64,000 nt of DNA. Origin: Sulfurisphaera ohwakuensis. Lineage in GTDB: Archaea; Thermoproteota; Thermoprotei_A; Sulfolobales; Sulfolobaceae. Of this stretch, positions 1 to 9,528 are shown piece by piece (the first letter of the stretch is position 1; every line of letters begins with the position of its first letter). The notes under the pieces are model-generated. The model worked only from the letters and a program-made list of their open reading frames with translations, searched no databases and had not been told where the DNA came from. The translations under genes were made by a program, and so were the position numbers. Location: the NCBI RefSeq assembly GCF_009729055.1, contig NZ_CP045484.1, positions 1,302,001-1,366,000 on the forward strand, written 5' to 3'.

Positions 1-617
1 TAAAAGAACCATTTGCTGCAGCTGTGGGAGAAGTTAAGACTAAACCTAAAGCTAGAACAATTATAAATAGATTACAAGCAAATAAAGACTCTTTGATGGA
101 ATTTTTAGCCTTGAAATTACTTAGAATAAGAGATCTTGATAAAATGACGAATGAGCAATTAGAGTTCGTTGTCTATAATGTAAAGAACACTGTAAAGGAT
201 CTTGGTCCGCAGTTATATGAAGAATTATCTAAAAGAAATAGACAAGATCTTATAGATTTTCTACGTTCGACTTGGAATTTATATGGTATAAACTCACCCG
301 TTGAGTGTCCTAGATGTAAGTTTAATGCTATTATGCCTGACTTATCATGTTATATTTGTAAGTATGCTATCTCAATGAAACAATTAAAGGAGAAAATTCA
401 TGTAATCGATTTACTAATAGATTATAGTAAAAGTGACCCTGAGGGGTTTAAAGAAATTATCACAGCGGGGTATTTCTATTATAGTTGGAATGGTGTTTCA
501 CCCCCCAGTAAAATGCCTAAGAGTGAGTTGTTAGTTTTTGAAATTATTCTTAATAGAGAGGAGAAAGAGAAGTTAAAAGCTTATTACAGCGCTGGCAATA
601 TTCCCCAGAATCAATAA
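1..617 (+). CDS. Zinc-finger protein of unknown function, 5' end probably outside window
   Basis: The reading frame is open to the left edge. A GTG at 24 is the first usable start, but the codons before it also read as plausible protein (EPFAAAV), so the gene is probably truncated by the window. The C-terminal half has two CxxC pairs (CPRC and CYIC, about 15 residues apart), which should bind one zinc. The rest is predicted alpha-helical and charged. I do not recognise the family. Its 3' end overlaps the convergent gene at 550-1263 by 68 bp, which is long for this window. Confidence 0.6.
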   Translation, partial: KEPFAAAVGEVKTKPKARTIINRLQANKDSLMEFLALKLLRIRDLDKMTNEQLEFVVYNVKNTVKDLGPQLYEELSKRNRQDLIDFLRSTWNLYGINSPVECPRCKFNAIMPDLSCYICKYAISMKQLKEKIHVIDLLIDYSKSDPEGFKEIITAGYFYYSWNGVSPPSKMPKSELLVFEIILNREEKEKLKAYYSAGNIPQNQ

Positions 618-1263
618 ACGCATTACACTTCTTACAAGTTTTCTTTTTAAATAACTGTATAGAAGTATGAAAAGTATGGAATAACTCAAAGTTCTCTTTT
701 AAGTATGAGATAGTCCACCCATAAATTTTGTCAAACACCGCATCCTTCCATTTAAGCTTTAACTCTGCGAATCCTTTCAACTCTAAGACTGAAGTTGAGT
801 ATAATGGAACAAAGAATATGTTATTATTAAACACTACAAGAGATTTTGCAAATGATAAATAATTAGAATCATTTGAAGAAATCGTATAAATTAAGTATGT
901 TAGGAGAAAATCTGAAGTGAATGGCAATATTTTTATCTTATGTGAAAGTTTCTCTCCTTCTATAATCATTTTCCATATAATATCGTTAATGTAATTACTA
1001 TCTGCATTTATAAGAACTTCTTCTACTTGTAATTTACATTTGTAACATGCTTTACTTATTATAAAACTCAATATCGTAGATAAAGGCCTAAATTGCTCGT
1101 CTAAAATAATTGCTACTTTATCATTAAACGAAAATTGTTTTGAGTCATAAATTTCTCTTTTTACTCTTTTTATAATTTCATCTCGCGCACAATGTTCACA
1201 AAGTTTTCTTCCACCAATTACTGTTATTGCTTGCCTTTTGTTGCATCGTTGACAAACTTCCAT
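550..1263 (-). CDS. TtuA/Ncs6-like double zinc-finger protein without a PP-loop (Ncs2-like)
   Basis: This 237-aa protein has the layout of the TtuA/Ncs6 tRNA 2-thiolation family. It has an N-terminal zinc finger (C4, C7, C22, C25), a central Rossmann-like region and a C-terminal zinc finger (C210, C213, C223, C226). Where TtuA has the ATP-binding SGGxDS PP-loop after a 'DKVA' strand, this protein reads DKVAIILDEQFRPLS (about 49-63), so the adenylation motif is gone. An extra CxxC is at 74-77. Eukaryotic Ncs2/CTU2 is a known PP-loop-deficient partner of Ncs6, so an accessory role in tRNA thiolation is a reasonable inference. It could instead be an unrelated zinc protein. Confidence 0.6.
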   Translation of the reverse strand: MEVCQRCNKRQAITVIGGRKLCEHCARDEIIKRVKREIYDSKQFSFNDKVAIILDEQFRPLSTILSFIISKACYKCKLQVEEVLINADSNYINDIIWKMIIEGEKLSHKIKILPFTSDFLLTYLIYTISSNDSNYLSFAKSLVVFNNNIFFVPLYSTSVLELKGFAELKLKWKDAVFDKIYGWTISYLKENFELFHTFHTSIQLFKKKTCKKCNAFIDSGEYCQRCNKLLTSLSPLY

Positions 1264-1327
1264 TTATAATTCTTAAATTATTATTCTCCTCCTCTTAAAT
1301 TGATCATATGAAAATATAACAGAAAAA

Positions 1328-1338
1328 TTTATATATAA
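1328..1338 (+). promoter_or_regulatory. TATA box of the thermosome gene
   Basis: The sequence tttatatataa is centred near 1333. Sulfolobus transcription normally starts about 26 bp downstream of the TATA centre, here near 1359. That lies after the upstream ATG at 1348, so translation should begin at the ATG at 1375. Confidence 0.6.
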
Positions 1339-1374
1339 GCGATTCTAATGCAAAACCAGATACGGTGTTTGAAT

Positions 1375-3051
1375 ATGGCAAACGCCCCAGTCTTATTACT
1401 AAAAGAAGGCACTCAAAGATCTTCAGGAAGGGATGCTTTAAAGAATAACATTTTAGCAGCAGTTACTTTAGCTGAAATGTTAAAGAGTAGTTTGGGACCA
1501 AGAGGATTAGACAAAATGCTTATTGATAGCTTCGGAGATGTCACTATAACTAATGATGGTGCGACAATAGTAAAGGAAATGGAGATTCAACATCCAGCAG
1601 CAAAGCTTTTAGTTGAGGCAGCAAAAGCTCAAGATGCCGAAGTAGGCGACGGTACCACTTCAGCAGTTGTTCTTGCTGGGCTATTATTAGATAAGGCAGA
1701 TGATTTATTAGATCAAAACATTCACCCTACAATAATTATTGAAGGGTATAAGAAAGCTCTAAATAAGTCTTTAGAAATTATTGACCAGTTAGCTACTAAA
1801 ATTGATGTATCTAACTTAAATTCACCTGCTACGAGGGACCAGTTAAAGAAGATAGTATATACGACAATGTCTAGTAAATTCATAGCTGGCGGCGAAGAGA
1901 TGGATAAAATTATGAATATGGTAATTGATGCTGTCTCAATAGTTGCTGAACCCTTACCAGAAGGAGGATATAATGTACCATTGGATCTAATAAAGATTGA
2001 CAAGAAGAAGGGAGGAAGTATTGAAGATAGCATGTTAGTTCATGGTTTAGTTTTAGATAAAGAAGTAGTCCATCCTGGAATGCCAAGAAGAGTTGAAAAG
2101 GCAAAAATTGCTGTATTAGATGCCGCATTAGAAGTAGAAAAACCAGAAATTTCAGCTAAAATCAGTATAACTAGCCCAGAACAGATTAAAGCTTTCCTTG
2201 ATGAGGAAGCAAAGTATCTAAAAGATATGGTTGACAAATTAGCTTCAATTGGTGCTAATGTTGTAATCTGTCAGAAGGGTATTGATGATGTTGCACAGCA
2301 CTTCTTAGCAAAGAAGGGGATTCTAGCAGTTAGAAGGGTAAAGAGGAGTGATATCGAGAAGTTAGAGAAGGCACTTGGTGCAAGAATTATAAGTAGTATT
2401 AAAGATGCTACTCCAGAAGATTTAGGTTATGCTGAACTAGTAGAAGAAAGAAGAGTTGGTAATGATAAAATGGTATTCATTGAAGGTGCAAAGAATCCAA
2501 AGGCTGTAAACATATTACTGAGAGGTTCAAATGACATGGCATTAGATGAGGCTGAAAGAAGCATTAATGATGCCTTGCATTCATTAAGGAATGTATTAAT
2601 GAAGCCAATGATTGTTGCTGGTGGTGGTGCTGTAGAAACTGAATTAGCATTAAGATTAAGAGAATATGCAAGATCTGTTGGTGGTAAAGAGCAATTAGCA
2701 ATTGAGAAGTTTGCGGAGGCATTAGAAGAAATACCAATGATATTAGCTGAAACTGCCGGTATGGAGCCTATTCAAACATTAATGGATCTAAGAGCAAAAC
2801 ATGCTAAGGGCTTAATTAATTCTGGAGTTGATGTTATGAATGGAAAAATCGCAGATGATATGTTAGCTCTTAATGTGTTAGAGCCAGTAAGAGTTAAAGC
2901 TCAAGTACTAAAGAGTGCTGTAGAAGCGGCTACCGCAATATTGAAGATTGATGATCTAATAGCTGCTGCTCCATTAAAGAGCGGAGAGAAGAAAGGAGAG
3001 AAGAAAGAAGGAGGAGAAGAAGAGAAATCAACTCCTTCTTCATTAGAGTAA
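1375..3051 (+). CDS. thsA: Thermosome alpha subunit (group II chaperonin)
   Basis: This is an ATP-driven group II chaperonin subunit of the cytosolic double-ring complex. The protein is 558 aa from the ATG at 1375 ([14 protein letters not shown]). It has the apical, intermediate and equatorial signatures, including GPRGLDKML at 41-49, [11 protein letters not shown] and the ATPase motif GDGTT at 91-95. The C-terminal tail is rich in Lys, Glu and Gly, as in Sulfolobus alpha subunits. An upstream in-frame ATG at 1348 adds nine residues but lies before the predicted transcription start, so I reject it. A GGTG at 1364-1367 could serve as ribosome binding site. The gene is monocistronic. Confidence 0.97.
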   Translation: MANAPVLLLKEGTQRSSGRDALKNNILAAVTLAEMLKSSLGPRGLDKMLIDSFGDVTITNDGATIVKEMEIQHPAAKLLVEAAKAQDAEVGDGTTSAVVLAGLLLDKADDLLDQNIHPTIIIEGYKKALNKSLEIIDQLATKIDVSNLNSPATRDQLKKIVYTTMSSKFIAGGEEMDKIMNMVIDAVSIVAEPLPEGGYNVPLDLIKIDKKKGGSIEDSMLVHGLVLDKEVVHPGMPRRVEKAKIAVLDAALEVEKPEISAKISITSPEQIKAFLDEEAKYLKDMVDKLASIGANVVICQKGIDDVAQHFLAKKGILAVRRVKRSDIEKLEKALGARIISSIKDATPEDLGYAELVEERRVGNDKMVFIEGAKNPKAVNILLRGSNDMALDEAERSINDALHSLRNVLMKPMIVAGGGAVETELALRLREYARSVGGKEQLAIEKFAEALEEIPMILAETAGMEPIQTLMDLRAKHAKGLINSGVDVMNGKIADDMLALNVLEPVRVKAQVLKSAVEAATAILKIDDLIAAAPLKSGEKKGEKKEGGEEEKSTPSSLE

Positions 3052-3060
3052 ATTAATTTT

Positions 3061-3405
3061 TTATTTATACATCATTAGTTGATTTGTTTCTTCTGAATTA
3101 TATCCTTCAAGCTCATCAAGAATTTTTTTAACTGCATCTTTGATTTTTTGACTTGAATAATTATCATAAACTGTATTAAGTAATTTTTTAGTTAGATCTA
3201 TTCCAATTATAAAAATTAAATTTGTAAAATCTGGACTTAATAAAAAATCTGCTAATTTTTCTGGGTCTCCTCCATATGATGAAAAACCATACTTTGATTC
3301 TGCTTTTGCTAATAATTTTTGAGCCTCATCTAAGCGTTTCATGTCTAAACTGACGGGCGTTAATACTTTACTCACAATATGTCTTAGAAAGTCAGGTTCG
3401 CCCAA
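3061..3405 (-). CDS. Hypothetical helical protein
   Basis: A 114-aa, mostly helical, Lys/Glu-rich protein without signal peptide or zinc motif. A hydrophobic stretch near residues 60-72 (FTNLIFIIGIDL) looks like a buried core helix rather than a membrane span. It is convergent with the thermosome gene, with a 9-bp gap. I do not recognise the family; coding is supported by length and normal codon usage. Confidence 0.6.
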   Translation of the reverse strand: MGEPDFLRHIVSKVLTPVSLDMKRLDEAQKLLAKAESKYGFSSYGGDPEKLADFLLSPDFTNLIFIIGIDLTKKLLNTVYDNYSSQKIKDAVKKILDELEGYNSEETNQLMMYK

Positions 3406-3529
3406 TTAATTCGCCTAAGATATAATTAATATAGTAGGCATATAAAAGCTGTAATTTTAAGTTTCACATTTCATCAACACTTATAAGTATTAAAAATTCT
3501 AAATATGATTAGGTATTGAGGGTTTAGTA

Positions 3530-3835
3530 ATGGCTTCGGCAAAGAAGAAGAAAAGAACAAGTGAAAAAGAAGAGGAGACTTCTAATAAGATTGAGAGTAA
3601 ACTCCGTGTGTTATATTCCGATAAAGAAGTGGTTGTTATGACTGCTCCTAATGAAGAAGAGTTAAAACAAATATTATTAGATTTATTAAGCGAGAAACCC
3701 ATGAATTTAAAGGAGCTTCATTCTTATCTCTCTGGAATAGCTAGTGAAGATAAGATAAGGAAAGCATTATCAGATTTAGCAGAAAAAAATATGGTAACAA
3801 TGCTAGAAGATGGAAGATATGCAAAGTTAGGCTAA
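3530..3835 (+). CDS. Small winged-helix protein with a lysine-rich N-terminus
   Basis: A 101-aa protein with a very basic and acidic tail (about residues 1-25) followed by a likely winged helix-turn-helix (about 45-100). The helices end in a beta wing (NMVTMLEDGRYAKLG). The start is well supported: a GAGGG at 3517-3521 lies 8 nt before the ATG, and a TATA-like ttataagt sits near 3482. The layout resembles ribosomal protein eS25 and small archaeal DNA-binding proteins, but the eS25 signature is absent. It is best called a nucleic-acid-binding winged-helix protein. Confidence 0.7.
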   Translation: MASAKKKKRTSEKEEETSNKIESKLRVLYSDKEVVVMTAPNEEELKQILLDLLSEKPMNLKELHSYLSGIASEDKIRKALSDLAEKNMVTMLEDGRYAKLG

Positions 3836-4207
3836 GTTTTTAAATGGACAATTTCTCCATTGTGTTGAACATAAACTAGCTTGTGATTCGGTTAATATTC
3901 TTCTTAGTACTTTGCAATATGCAACTAATCCTTTTTCAGTTTTTATTATTTGAAAATAACTACATTCGCTATCCATTACTTTCTCTAAAATATTTATTTT
4001 AGGATAGAAATTTACTTCCTCTTCAGCATCTTCATCAGATGTAAATATTTCTAACCCTTCTCTTTTTTCTTCAGCTATAAAGAATCTACAACTTTTATAA
4101 TCTTTTAAACATCGATTAGGGCTTGTTACTGTGTCAGAAGGATTTTCTAACATCGGGGAAGTACAGAAGCCTCCTTTATAAAAGGGACATACACTATGTT
4201 TCTGCAA
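3827..4207 (-). CDS. Cysteine-rich protein of unknown function
   Basis: A 126-aa protein with eight cysteines. Four are in the first third (C7, C15, C33, C40) and four in the last part (C82, C97, C112, C119), separated by an acidic linker. The two Cys-rich halves, each ending in C-x6-C followed by a short aromatic or basic segment, look like a duplicated metal or Fe-S binding module. I do not recognise the family. It overlaps the convergent winged-helix gene by 9 bp and the upstream gene at 4194-4391 by 14 bp, so it is co-transcribed with the latter. Confidence 0.6.
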   Translation of the reverse strand: MQKHSVCPFYKGGFCTSPMLENPSDTVTSPNRCLKDYKSCRFFIAEEKREGLEIFTSDEDAEEEVNFYPKINILEKVMDSECSYFQIIKTEKGLVAYCKVLRRILTESQASLCSTQWRNCPFKNLA

Positions 4208-4391
4208 TTTCTCTCACTATTATGTGAACACCTAATAAATCATCATCTCCCGTTTCTGTTGGTAATGTAATTTTATTTATAATAATTTCATCAACTCCAT
4301 TTATCTTCTCTATAATTTCGGATACTCTATTTTCATCTACCTTTCTATCTCCTCTTAAATCTTCTACTATTAATACCTCGGCTCTTTTCAT
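4194..4391 (-). CDS. Small hypothetical protein
   Basis: A 65-aa acidic protein with a beta-alpha-beta look (AEVLIVEDLRGD, then a helix, then EIIINKITLP, then GVHIIVREI). It has no cysteines and no membrane segment. It overlaps the Cys-rich gene downstream by 14 bp, forming a two-gene unit. The family is not recognised. Confidence 0.5.
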   Translation of the reverse strand: MKRAEVLIVEDLRGDRKVDENRVSEIIEKINGVDEIIINKITLPTETGDDDLLGVHIIVREIAET

Positions 4392-4445
4392 GTTTTATGA
4401 CTTAAGAGAGGAAAAAGATATAAAGATAGTGGCTTATGCTCTGTT

Positions 4446-6317
4446 GTGAATCCTATAAAAGAAGTGAAGCTCGAATTTGCTAAAATTTTATCGGAAAGGC
4501 TAAGCATTGACCAGAACAAGATATATGAGAATTTTGAGTACCCTCCAAAAGAACAAATGGGAGACGTTTCACTACCATTACCAACAGTTACTAAGAATAA
4601 AGAATTGCTTAGTATCTCCGATTTTCCTTATATTGGAAAACTTATAAGAGAGATTAAAAAATCTGGCATATATGTTAATGGTATCATAAACGAATCTGAG
4701 CTCTTTAAACTTATTTTTACTAATTTTCCCGAGGATTATGGCATTGAAAAAATACAAAAACCCCAAAGGGTAGTGGTAGAGCATACCAGTGCCAATCCTA
4801 TTCATCCCTTACATGTGGGTCATTTGAGAAATGCTATATTAGGTGATGCAATAGCTAGAATGCTAAAAGCTAGAGGACATGAAGTTAATACAAGGTTTTA
4901 TGTTAATGATGCTGGGAGGCAAGTTGCAATCCTTACTTTAGGTTATCTTTTATTAGGGGAACCAAATCCACCTAGAGATGAGAAAATAGATCAATGGATA
5001 GGTGTTATTTATGCCATAACTAACATTCTAATTGAGATAAATCAATTAAAGAAAGAACTTTCTAATTCCAGTGAAGAAGAATATAGACAAAAAATATCTA
5101 AGTTAGACGAATTAATTTCACTTGCAGGTAAACATAGAGAAAAATATCCAGAAATATTTGATAAACTTGCTGATGAGATAAGTAAGATAGAAAACATAGA
5201 AGAAAAAATACAAAACATAATAAAAAATTATGAGAGACATAGTGATGAGAAAATTGTGAATGTAATTAGAAAATTAGTAAACTGGACATTAGAAGGTTTT
5301 AAAGACAGTTTAAAGATATTAGATATTCATTTTGATAATTTTGATTATGAAAGTGATTTATTATGGAGTAAGAGAGTAGATGAGATTGTAAAATTAGCTC
5401 TTTCTTCAAAAAATATAAAGGAGCATAAAGGTACTATAGCCCTCTCACTTGATTTAGATCCAGAGACAAGGAAAAGACTTAATATTCCATTAGGGTTAGA
5501 ACTTCCTCCCCTCGTTTTAGTTAGATCTGATGGAACAACTCTTTATACTACTAGAGATATAGCTTATTCTTTATATAAATTTGAAGTTTTCTCTGCAAAT
5601 AAAGTAATAAATGTTATAGCTGAACAGCAATCAGTTCCACAAATGCAATTAAGAGCATCATTATATCTTTTAGGTTTCAAAGATATAGCAGAGAATCTTA
5701 TACACTATTCTTATGGTATGGTGAATTTACAAGGAATGAGAATGAGTGGCAGACTAGGTAGGTATATTTCTTTAGATGAAATAATAAATGAGGTAAAAGA
5801 AGTTGCTGAAAATAAAATAAAAGAAAAAGGAGGAGACTTAAATAATTTGCCAGATATTGTTAACTCAGCTATTAGATATGCTATTCTGTCAGTATCAGCA
5901 AATAAGCCTGTTTCTTTTAATATAAAGAATATAGTTGATTTTGATCAAAATAGTGGACCTTATTTACAATATACCTATGCTAGAGCGTATAATATATTGG
6001 CGAAAAATGAAGAAAAATTAGATATTAATAAAGTAGATTTTAGTGATATAGTAGATGATAAGAGGCGTCTTCTAATATCAATCGCAAAATTCCCAGAAGT
6101 AGCTACTAAAGCTGTTGATGAATTAAGACCAGAAGATTTATTAGGATTTATGAGAAGCATAGCAGATATATTTAACAGATGGTATAACTTTGAAAGAGTT
6201 TTACAAGAACCAAACGAAGGAAAAAGAATGCTAAGACTATTTATAGTTAAAGGTGTCGAAAGAATTCTATATAACGGTCTTAGTATTGTTGGAATAAAAC
6301 CGTTAAAGAGGATGTAA
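4446..6317 (+). CDS. argS: Arginyl-tRNA synthetase
   Basis: A class I synthetase that charges tRNA-Arg. The 623-aa protein has the HIGH-type motif HVGH at 123-126 within a NPIHPLHVGHLRNA context, a KMSKS-like MSGR at 433-436 and the helical DALR-type anticodon-binding domain at the C-terminus. The start is a GTG at 4446. A TATA-like element (gatataaag, about 4417-4425) lies 26 bp upstream, so the message is probably leaderless. A tRNA-Arg gene lies immediately downstream on the other strand. Confidence 0.96.
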   Translation: MNPIKEVKLEFAKILSERLSIDQNKIYENFEYPPKEQMGDVSLPLPTVTKNKELLSISDFPYIGKLIREIKKSGIYVNGIINESELFKLIFTNFPEDYGIEKIQKPQRVVVEHTSANPIHPLHVGHLRNAILGDAIARMLKARGHEVNTRFYVNDAGRQVAILTLGYLLLGEPNPPRDEKIDQWIGVIYAITNILIEINQLKKELSNSSEEEYRQKISKLDELISLAGKHREKYPEIFDKLADEISKIENIEEKIQNIIKNYERHSDEKIVNVIRKLVNWTLEGFKDSLKILDIHFDNFDYESDLLWSKRVDEIVKLALSSKNIKEHKGTIALSLDLDPETRKRLNIPLGLELPPLVLVRSDGTTLYTTRDIAYSLYKFEVFSANKVINVIAEQQSVPQMQLRASLYLLGFKDIAENLIHYSYGMVNLQGMRMSGRLGRYISLDEIINEVKEVAENKIKEKGGDLNNLPDIVNSAIRYAILSVSANKPVSFNIKNIVDFDQNSGPYLQYTYARAYNILAKNEEKLDINKVDFSDIVDDKRRLLISIAKFPEVATKAVDELRPEDLLGFMRSIADIFNRWYNFERVLQEPNEGKRMLRLFIVKGVERILYNGLSIVGIKPLKRM

Positions 6318-6322
6318 AATAG

Positions 6323-6412
<90 letters not shown>

Positions 6413-6497
6413 GTATATTCTATTTTACAGTCTTAAATCAGTTTCCCTTTAATCCAATTAGTAGAAGTAATGACATATAATATAACTAATATGAACT

Positions 6498-6536
6498 TAG
6501 GTATTAGAAATTATTCTCTTTTTGGGGTAATACCTA
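6498..6536. promoter_or_regulatory. Inverted repeat upstream of the ribonucleotide reductase promoter
   Basis: A perfect 9-bp inverted repeat, taggtatta (6498-6506) and taataccta (6528-6536). The arm centres are 30 bp apart, about three helical turns. It sits just upstream of a TATA-like catatata (6555-6562) that would start transcription about 8 bp before the reductase ATG. The position suits a dimeric regulator; the regulator is unknown. Confidence 0.4.
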
Positions 6537-6592
6537 CTTTCATTGGAGATACTGCATATATACTTAGAAATATAATATTTAATGATTAGAAA

Positions 6593-9088
6593 ATGCAAAA
6601 AGCTGATATTACCATCCTCTCACTCTCAAAGCTTAAGGTTCTCAAAAGAAGTGGTAAGGTTGAAGAGTTTAAATCGGATAAGATATTTTCAAAGCTAGGA
6701 ATTATACCAGAAGACGTAATGGATGGAATACTTAATGATATAGCTCAAAATGCTAAAGATAATGCTATAGATACAAGAACTATAGCAGATATCGTCGAAA
6801 GGAACCTGATTGAACACTCTTTGGATCATCCAGAATTAATGGATCTAGCAAAGAAGTATGTTTTAGCTAGGATTTATAATCATGTATTTGGTAAGGGCAA
6901 TTGGAAAGGTTTTGATGAAAGAGATTTATTGTTAACATATAATGCGTTAAAAGTATTAGAAGCAAGGTATTTGTTAAAGGATCCAAACACTTTACGTTAT
7001 ATTGAAACACCACAGATGATGTTTAGGAGGGTAGCAAAACATTTGGCTAATGTAGAAAGGCAATATGGTAGATCTGAGGGTGAGGTTAAACAATTAGAGG
7101 AGAAGTTTTATAAAATAATGTCTGAGTTAAAGTTCTTACCAAATACACCAACTTTAATGAATAGTGGTACAAGATTGGGAATTTTGTCTGCATGTTTTGT
7201 AATTCCAGTTAGGGATTCAATGATTACCCCAAATGGTGAGGGTATTTATGATGCATTAAGGGCTATGGCTGTTGTTCATCAGCAAGGTGGAGGTACTGGA
7301 TTTGATTTCTCTGAACTAAGACCTAAGGGGGATATTGTAGCTTCTACTGCAGGTGTAGCTTCAGGCCCAGTGTCGTTTATGAGAATATTTGACGTATCTA
7401 CTGATGTTGTAAAGCAAGGAGGTAAGAGAAGAGGGGCAAATATGGGTGTTATGCATGTATGGCACCCTGATATAGAGGAGTTTATTAAAGCAAAAACTGG
7501 TCAATTAAAAGATACGCAATTACAGAATTTTAATATTTCAGTAGGAGTTTATGATTACTTTATGCAAGCTGTAGAGAGAGGTGATGTTGTACCATTAATT
7601 AACCCTAGGAAGACTAAGATTACTGATTGGGATTATTACATGTCTAAGGCTAGAGGTTATATGAATGAGGAGTGGATACAAGAGGTTATATTGTCAGAAT
7701 TAGAAGAGAAGGGTGGTACGGTTGATCTTGCTGAAAGTAAGATAATAACTATTGATGAGGCTTTAGTAATTGCTGAGAAAGAAAATGCTATAACACAATG
7801 GGTTAATGCTAGGAATTTGTTCGATGAGATTGTAAAAGGTGCTTGGGACTCTGGTGATCCAGGATTACTATTCATAGACACAATAAATAGGCGCCACCCA
7901 GTGTGGTATTTAGGGAAGATAAACGCTACAAACCCATGTGGTGAGGAACCCTTATTACCCTGGGAAAGTTGTAATTTAGGTTCTATCAATTTAGAAAAAT
8001 TTGTTGTGGATGGTAAGATTGATTGGGATGGTTTAGCTGAAACTATTCGTTATGCTGTTAGGCTTTTAGATAATGTAATAGATGCTAATCGTTATCCGTT
8101 AAAGCAGATTGAGGAAGCTACTAAGAAGACTAGGAAAGTTGGTTTAGGTGTTATGGGTTTAGCTAGAATGTTAATTAAACTAGGTATACCTTACGACTCT
8201 GTTGATGCTGTGTACTTATCTTATCAACTAGCCAAGTTCATATATTATCACGCTTTTAAGGAGTCAATTGAGATTGCTAAAGAAAAAGGTTCATTCCCAG
8301 CTTATGATCCAAAACTGTACAAAGACATATGGGAGAGTGCAAAGGACTTTTATGAAATACTTGAAATTATGGGTATTAAGGATAAGCCTAGTGATTATGT
8401 GAAGAAACTCACCTCAATTGTTGATAGATTAGACTTTGATAAACTTAAGGAGGATAGGATAAAGTATGGATTAAGAAATGCTACTGTAGTCTCAGTAGCA
8501 CCTACGGGCACAATTTCAATTATTGCCGGTACTTCATCATCAATAGAGCCACTATTTGCATTAGCATTCATAAGAAATGTTGCCGTTGGAAAGTTCATGG
8601 AAATTGACCCACTATTCCTAGATTACTTAAGGAAATATGAGCTAGATAATCCTGAAGTTGTCAAAAAAATAGCTGAGACTGGCATGATTGGTGATAATCC
8701 ATTTATGCCAAAAAGTATGAGGAAAGTATTTAGGACTGCACATGAAGTATCACCAGAGTATCACTTGCTGCATCAAGCTGCTTGGCAACAGTGGAACGAT
8801 TCGGGTACTTCAAAGACAATAAACTTAAGGAGTGAGGAACCACCAGAAACTGTTGAAAGAGTATACATGTTGGCATGGAAGCTTGGAATTAAGGGCGTTA
8901 CTGTATATAGGGATAAATCGAAGAGTCAACAAGTAATTTACTTCGGAATAAAGAAAGAAAGGGAAGAAGTTAAGAAAGAAGAGGAAAAAAAGATACAGCA
9001 ATTACTACCATCTTCACTAAGAATCCAGAAAAAATTTGTTGAAGTAAGCGAGACATATGCCGGTGGATGCAAAACGTGTGAATTGTAA
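6593..9088 (+). CDS. nrdJ: Adenosylcobalamin-dependent (class II) ribonucleotide reductase
   Basis: Reduces ribonucleotides to deoxyribonucleotides by thiyl radical chemistry. The 831-aa protein has an N-terminal ATP-cone (about 14-110) and the ten-stranded barrel. Catalytic residues are visible: C201 and C460 as the redox pair, and N-P-C449-G-E451 as radical cysteine and acid. The [17 protein letters not shown] phosphate loop follows. The C-terminal C826-x2-C829 tail re-reduces the active site. No small radical-generating subunit gene lies nearby, which fits class II. A possible regulatory inverted repeat lies upstream and an HTH gene follows in the same direction. Confidence 0.93.
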   Translation: MQKADITILSLSKLKVLKRSGKVEEFKSDKIFSKLGIIPEDVMDGILNDIAQNAKDNAIDTRTIADIVERNLIEHSLDHPELMDLAKKYVLARIYNHVFGKGNWKGFDERDLLLTYNALKVLEARYLLKDPNTLRYIETPQMMFRRVAKHLANVERQYGRSEGEVKQLEEKFYKIMSELKFLPNTPTLMNSGTRLGILSACFVIPVRDSMITPNGEGIYDALRAMAVVHQQGGGTGFDFSELRPKGDIVASTAGVASGPVSFMRIFDVSTDVVKQGGKRRGANMGVMHVWHPDIEEFIKAKTGQLKDTQLQNFNISVGVYDYFMQAVERGDVVPLINPRKTKITDWDYYMSKARGYMNEEWIQEVILSELEEKGGTVDLAESKIITIDEALVIAEKENAITQWVNARNLFDEIVKGAWDSGDPGLLFIDTINRRHPVWYLGKINATNPCGEEPLLPWESCNLGSINLEKFVVDGKIDWDGLAETIRYAVRLLDNVIDANRYPLKQIEEATKKTRKVGLGVMGLARMLIKLGIPYDSVDAVYLSYQLAKFIYYHAFKESIEIAKEKGSFPAYDPKLYKDIWESAKDFYEILEIMGIKDKPSDYVKKLTSIVDRLDFDKLKEDRIKYGLRNATVVSVAPTGTISIIAGTSSSIEPLFALAFIRNVAVGKFMEIDPLFLDYLRKYELDNPEVVKKIAETGMIGDNPFMPKSMRKVFRTAHEVSPEYHLLHQAAWQQWNDSGTSKTINLRSEEPPETVERVYMLAWKLGIKGVTVYRDKSKSQQVIYFGIKKEREEVKKEEEKKIQQLLPSSLRIQKKFVEVSETYAGGCKTCEL

Positions 9089-9135
9089 AAATTTTTATTT
9101 TTATTTTTCGATATTCCTATTGTAGTGTGTTTATT

Positions 9136-9528
9136 ATGCAGTTAATCCTTCCTTGTGAGTATTCAGTTAAAGAGATTTTGCCAGCTATTAGGGCGCTAAT
9201 AGCTGAAAAACTTGTTGAAGAAAAAAATCTTTCTATATATAAAACTGCTGATTTAATGGGTTTAACTCCTGCTGCTGTAGAGAACTATTTAAAGAAGAGA
9301 AGAGGTACTGCTGTTAAAGAGATTTTAAGAAGAGATAAAGAATTTATGGAATTCCTAGAGAATTTTAGTGATAAAGTGGTTAAGGAAAAGGATATAAATT
9401 CTATATCATCTTATTATTGTATTTTATGCGCTGAAGGTAAAAAAGTGTTAAATAAAAATGGTTACAAGCTGTCACATTGTATTGTTGAAAGTGCTCTAGG
9501 AGCTTATAATTTTTCTCTTAAGGAATGA
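9136..9528 (+). CDS. HTH regulator with C-terminal Cys motif (COG2522-like)
   Basis: A predicted transcriptional regulator of about 130 aa. The N-terminal half contains a helix-turn-helix (KTADLMGLTPAAVENYLKKRRG). The C-terminus carries YYCILC, and a third Cys about 20 residues on, suggesting metal or Fe-S sensing. A GTG at 9127 would add three residues; I prefer the ATG at 9136 because the family sequence begins at MQLILPCEYS. It starts 47 bp after the ribonucleotide reductase on the same strand. It overlaps the convergent gene at 9496 by 33 bp. Confidence 0.72.
   Translation: MQLILPCEYSVKEILPAIRALIAEKLVEEKNLSIYKTADLMGLTPAAVENYLKKRRGTAVKEILRRDKEFMEFLENFSDKVVKEKDINSISSYYCILCAEGKKVLNKNGYKLSHCIVESALGAYNFSLKE

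Noticed and set aside
1348..1374. Upstream ATG giving the thermosome a nine-residue extension
   Set aside because: It lies before the transcription start predicted from the TATA box, and the family protein begins at [10 protein letters not shown].
6491..6592. Short frame (about 32 codons) upstream of ribonucleotide reductase
   Set aside because: It spans the promoter TATA and inverted repeat and would not be transcribed from the predicted start.
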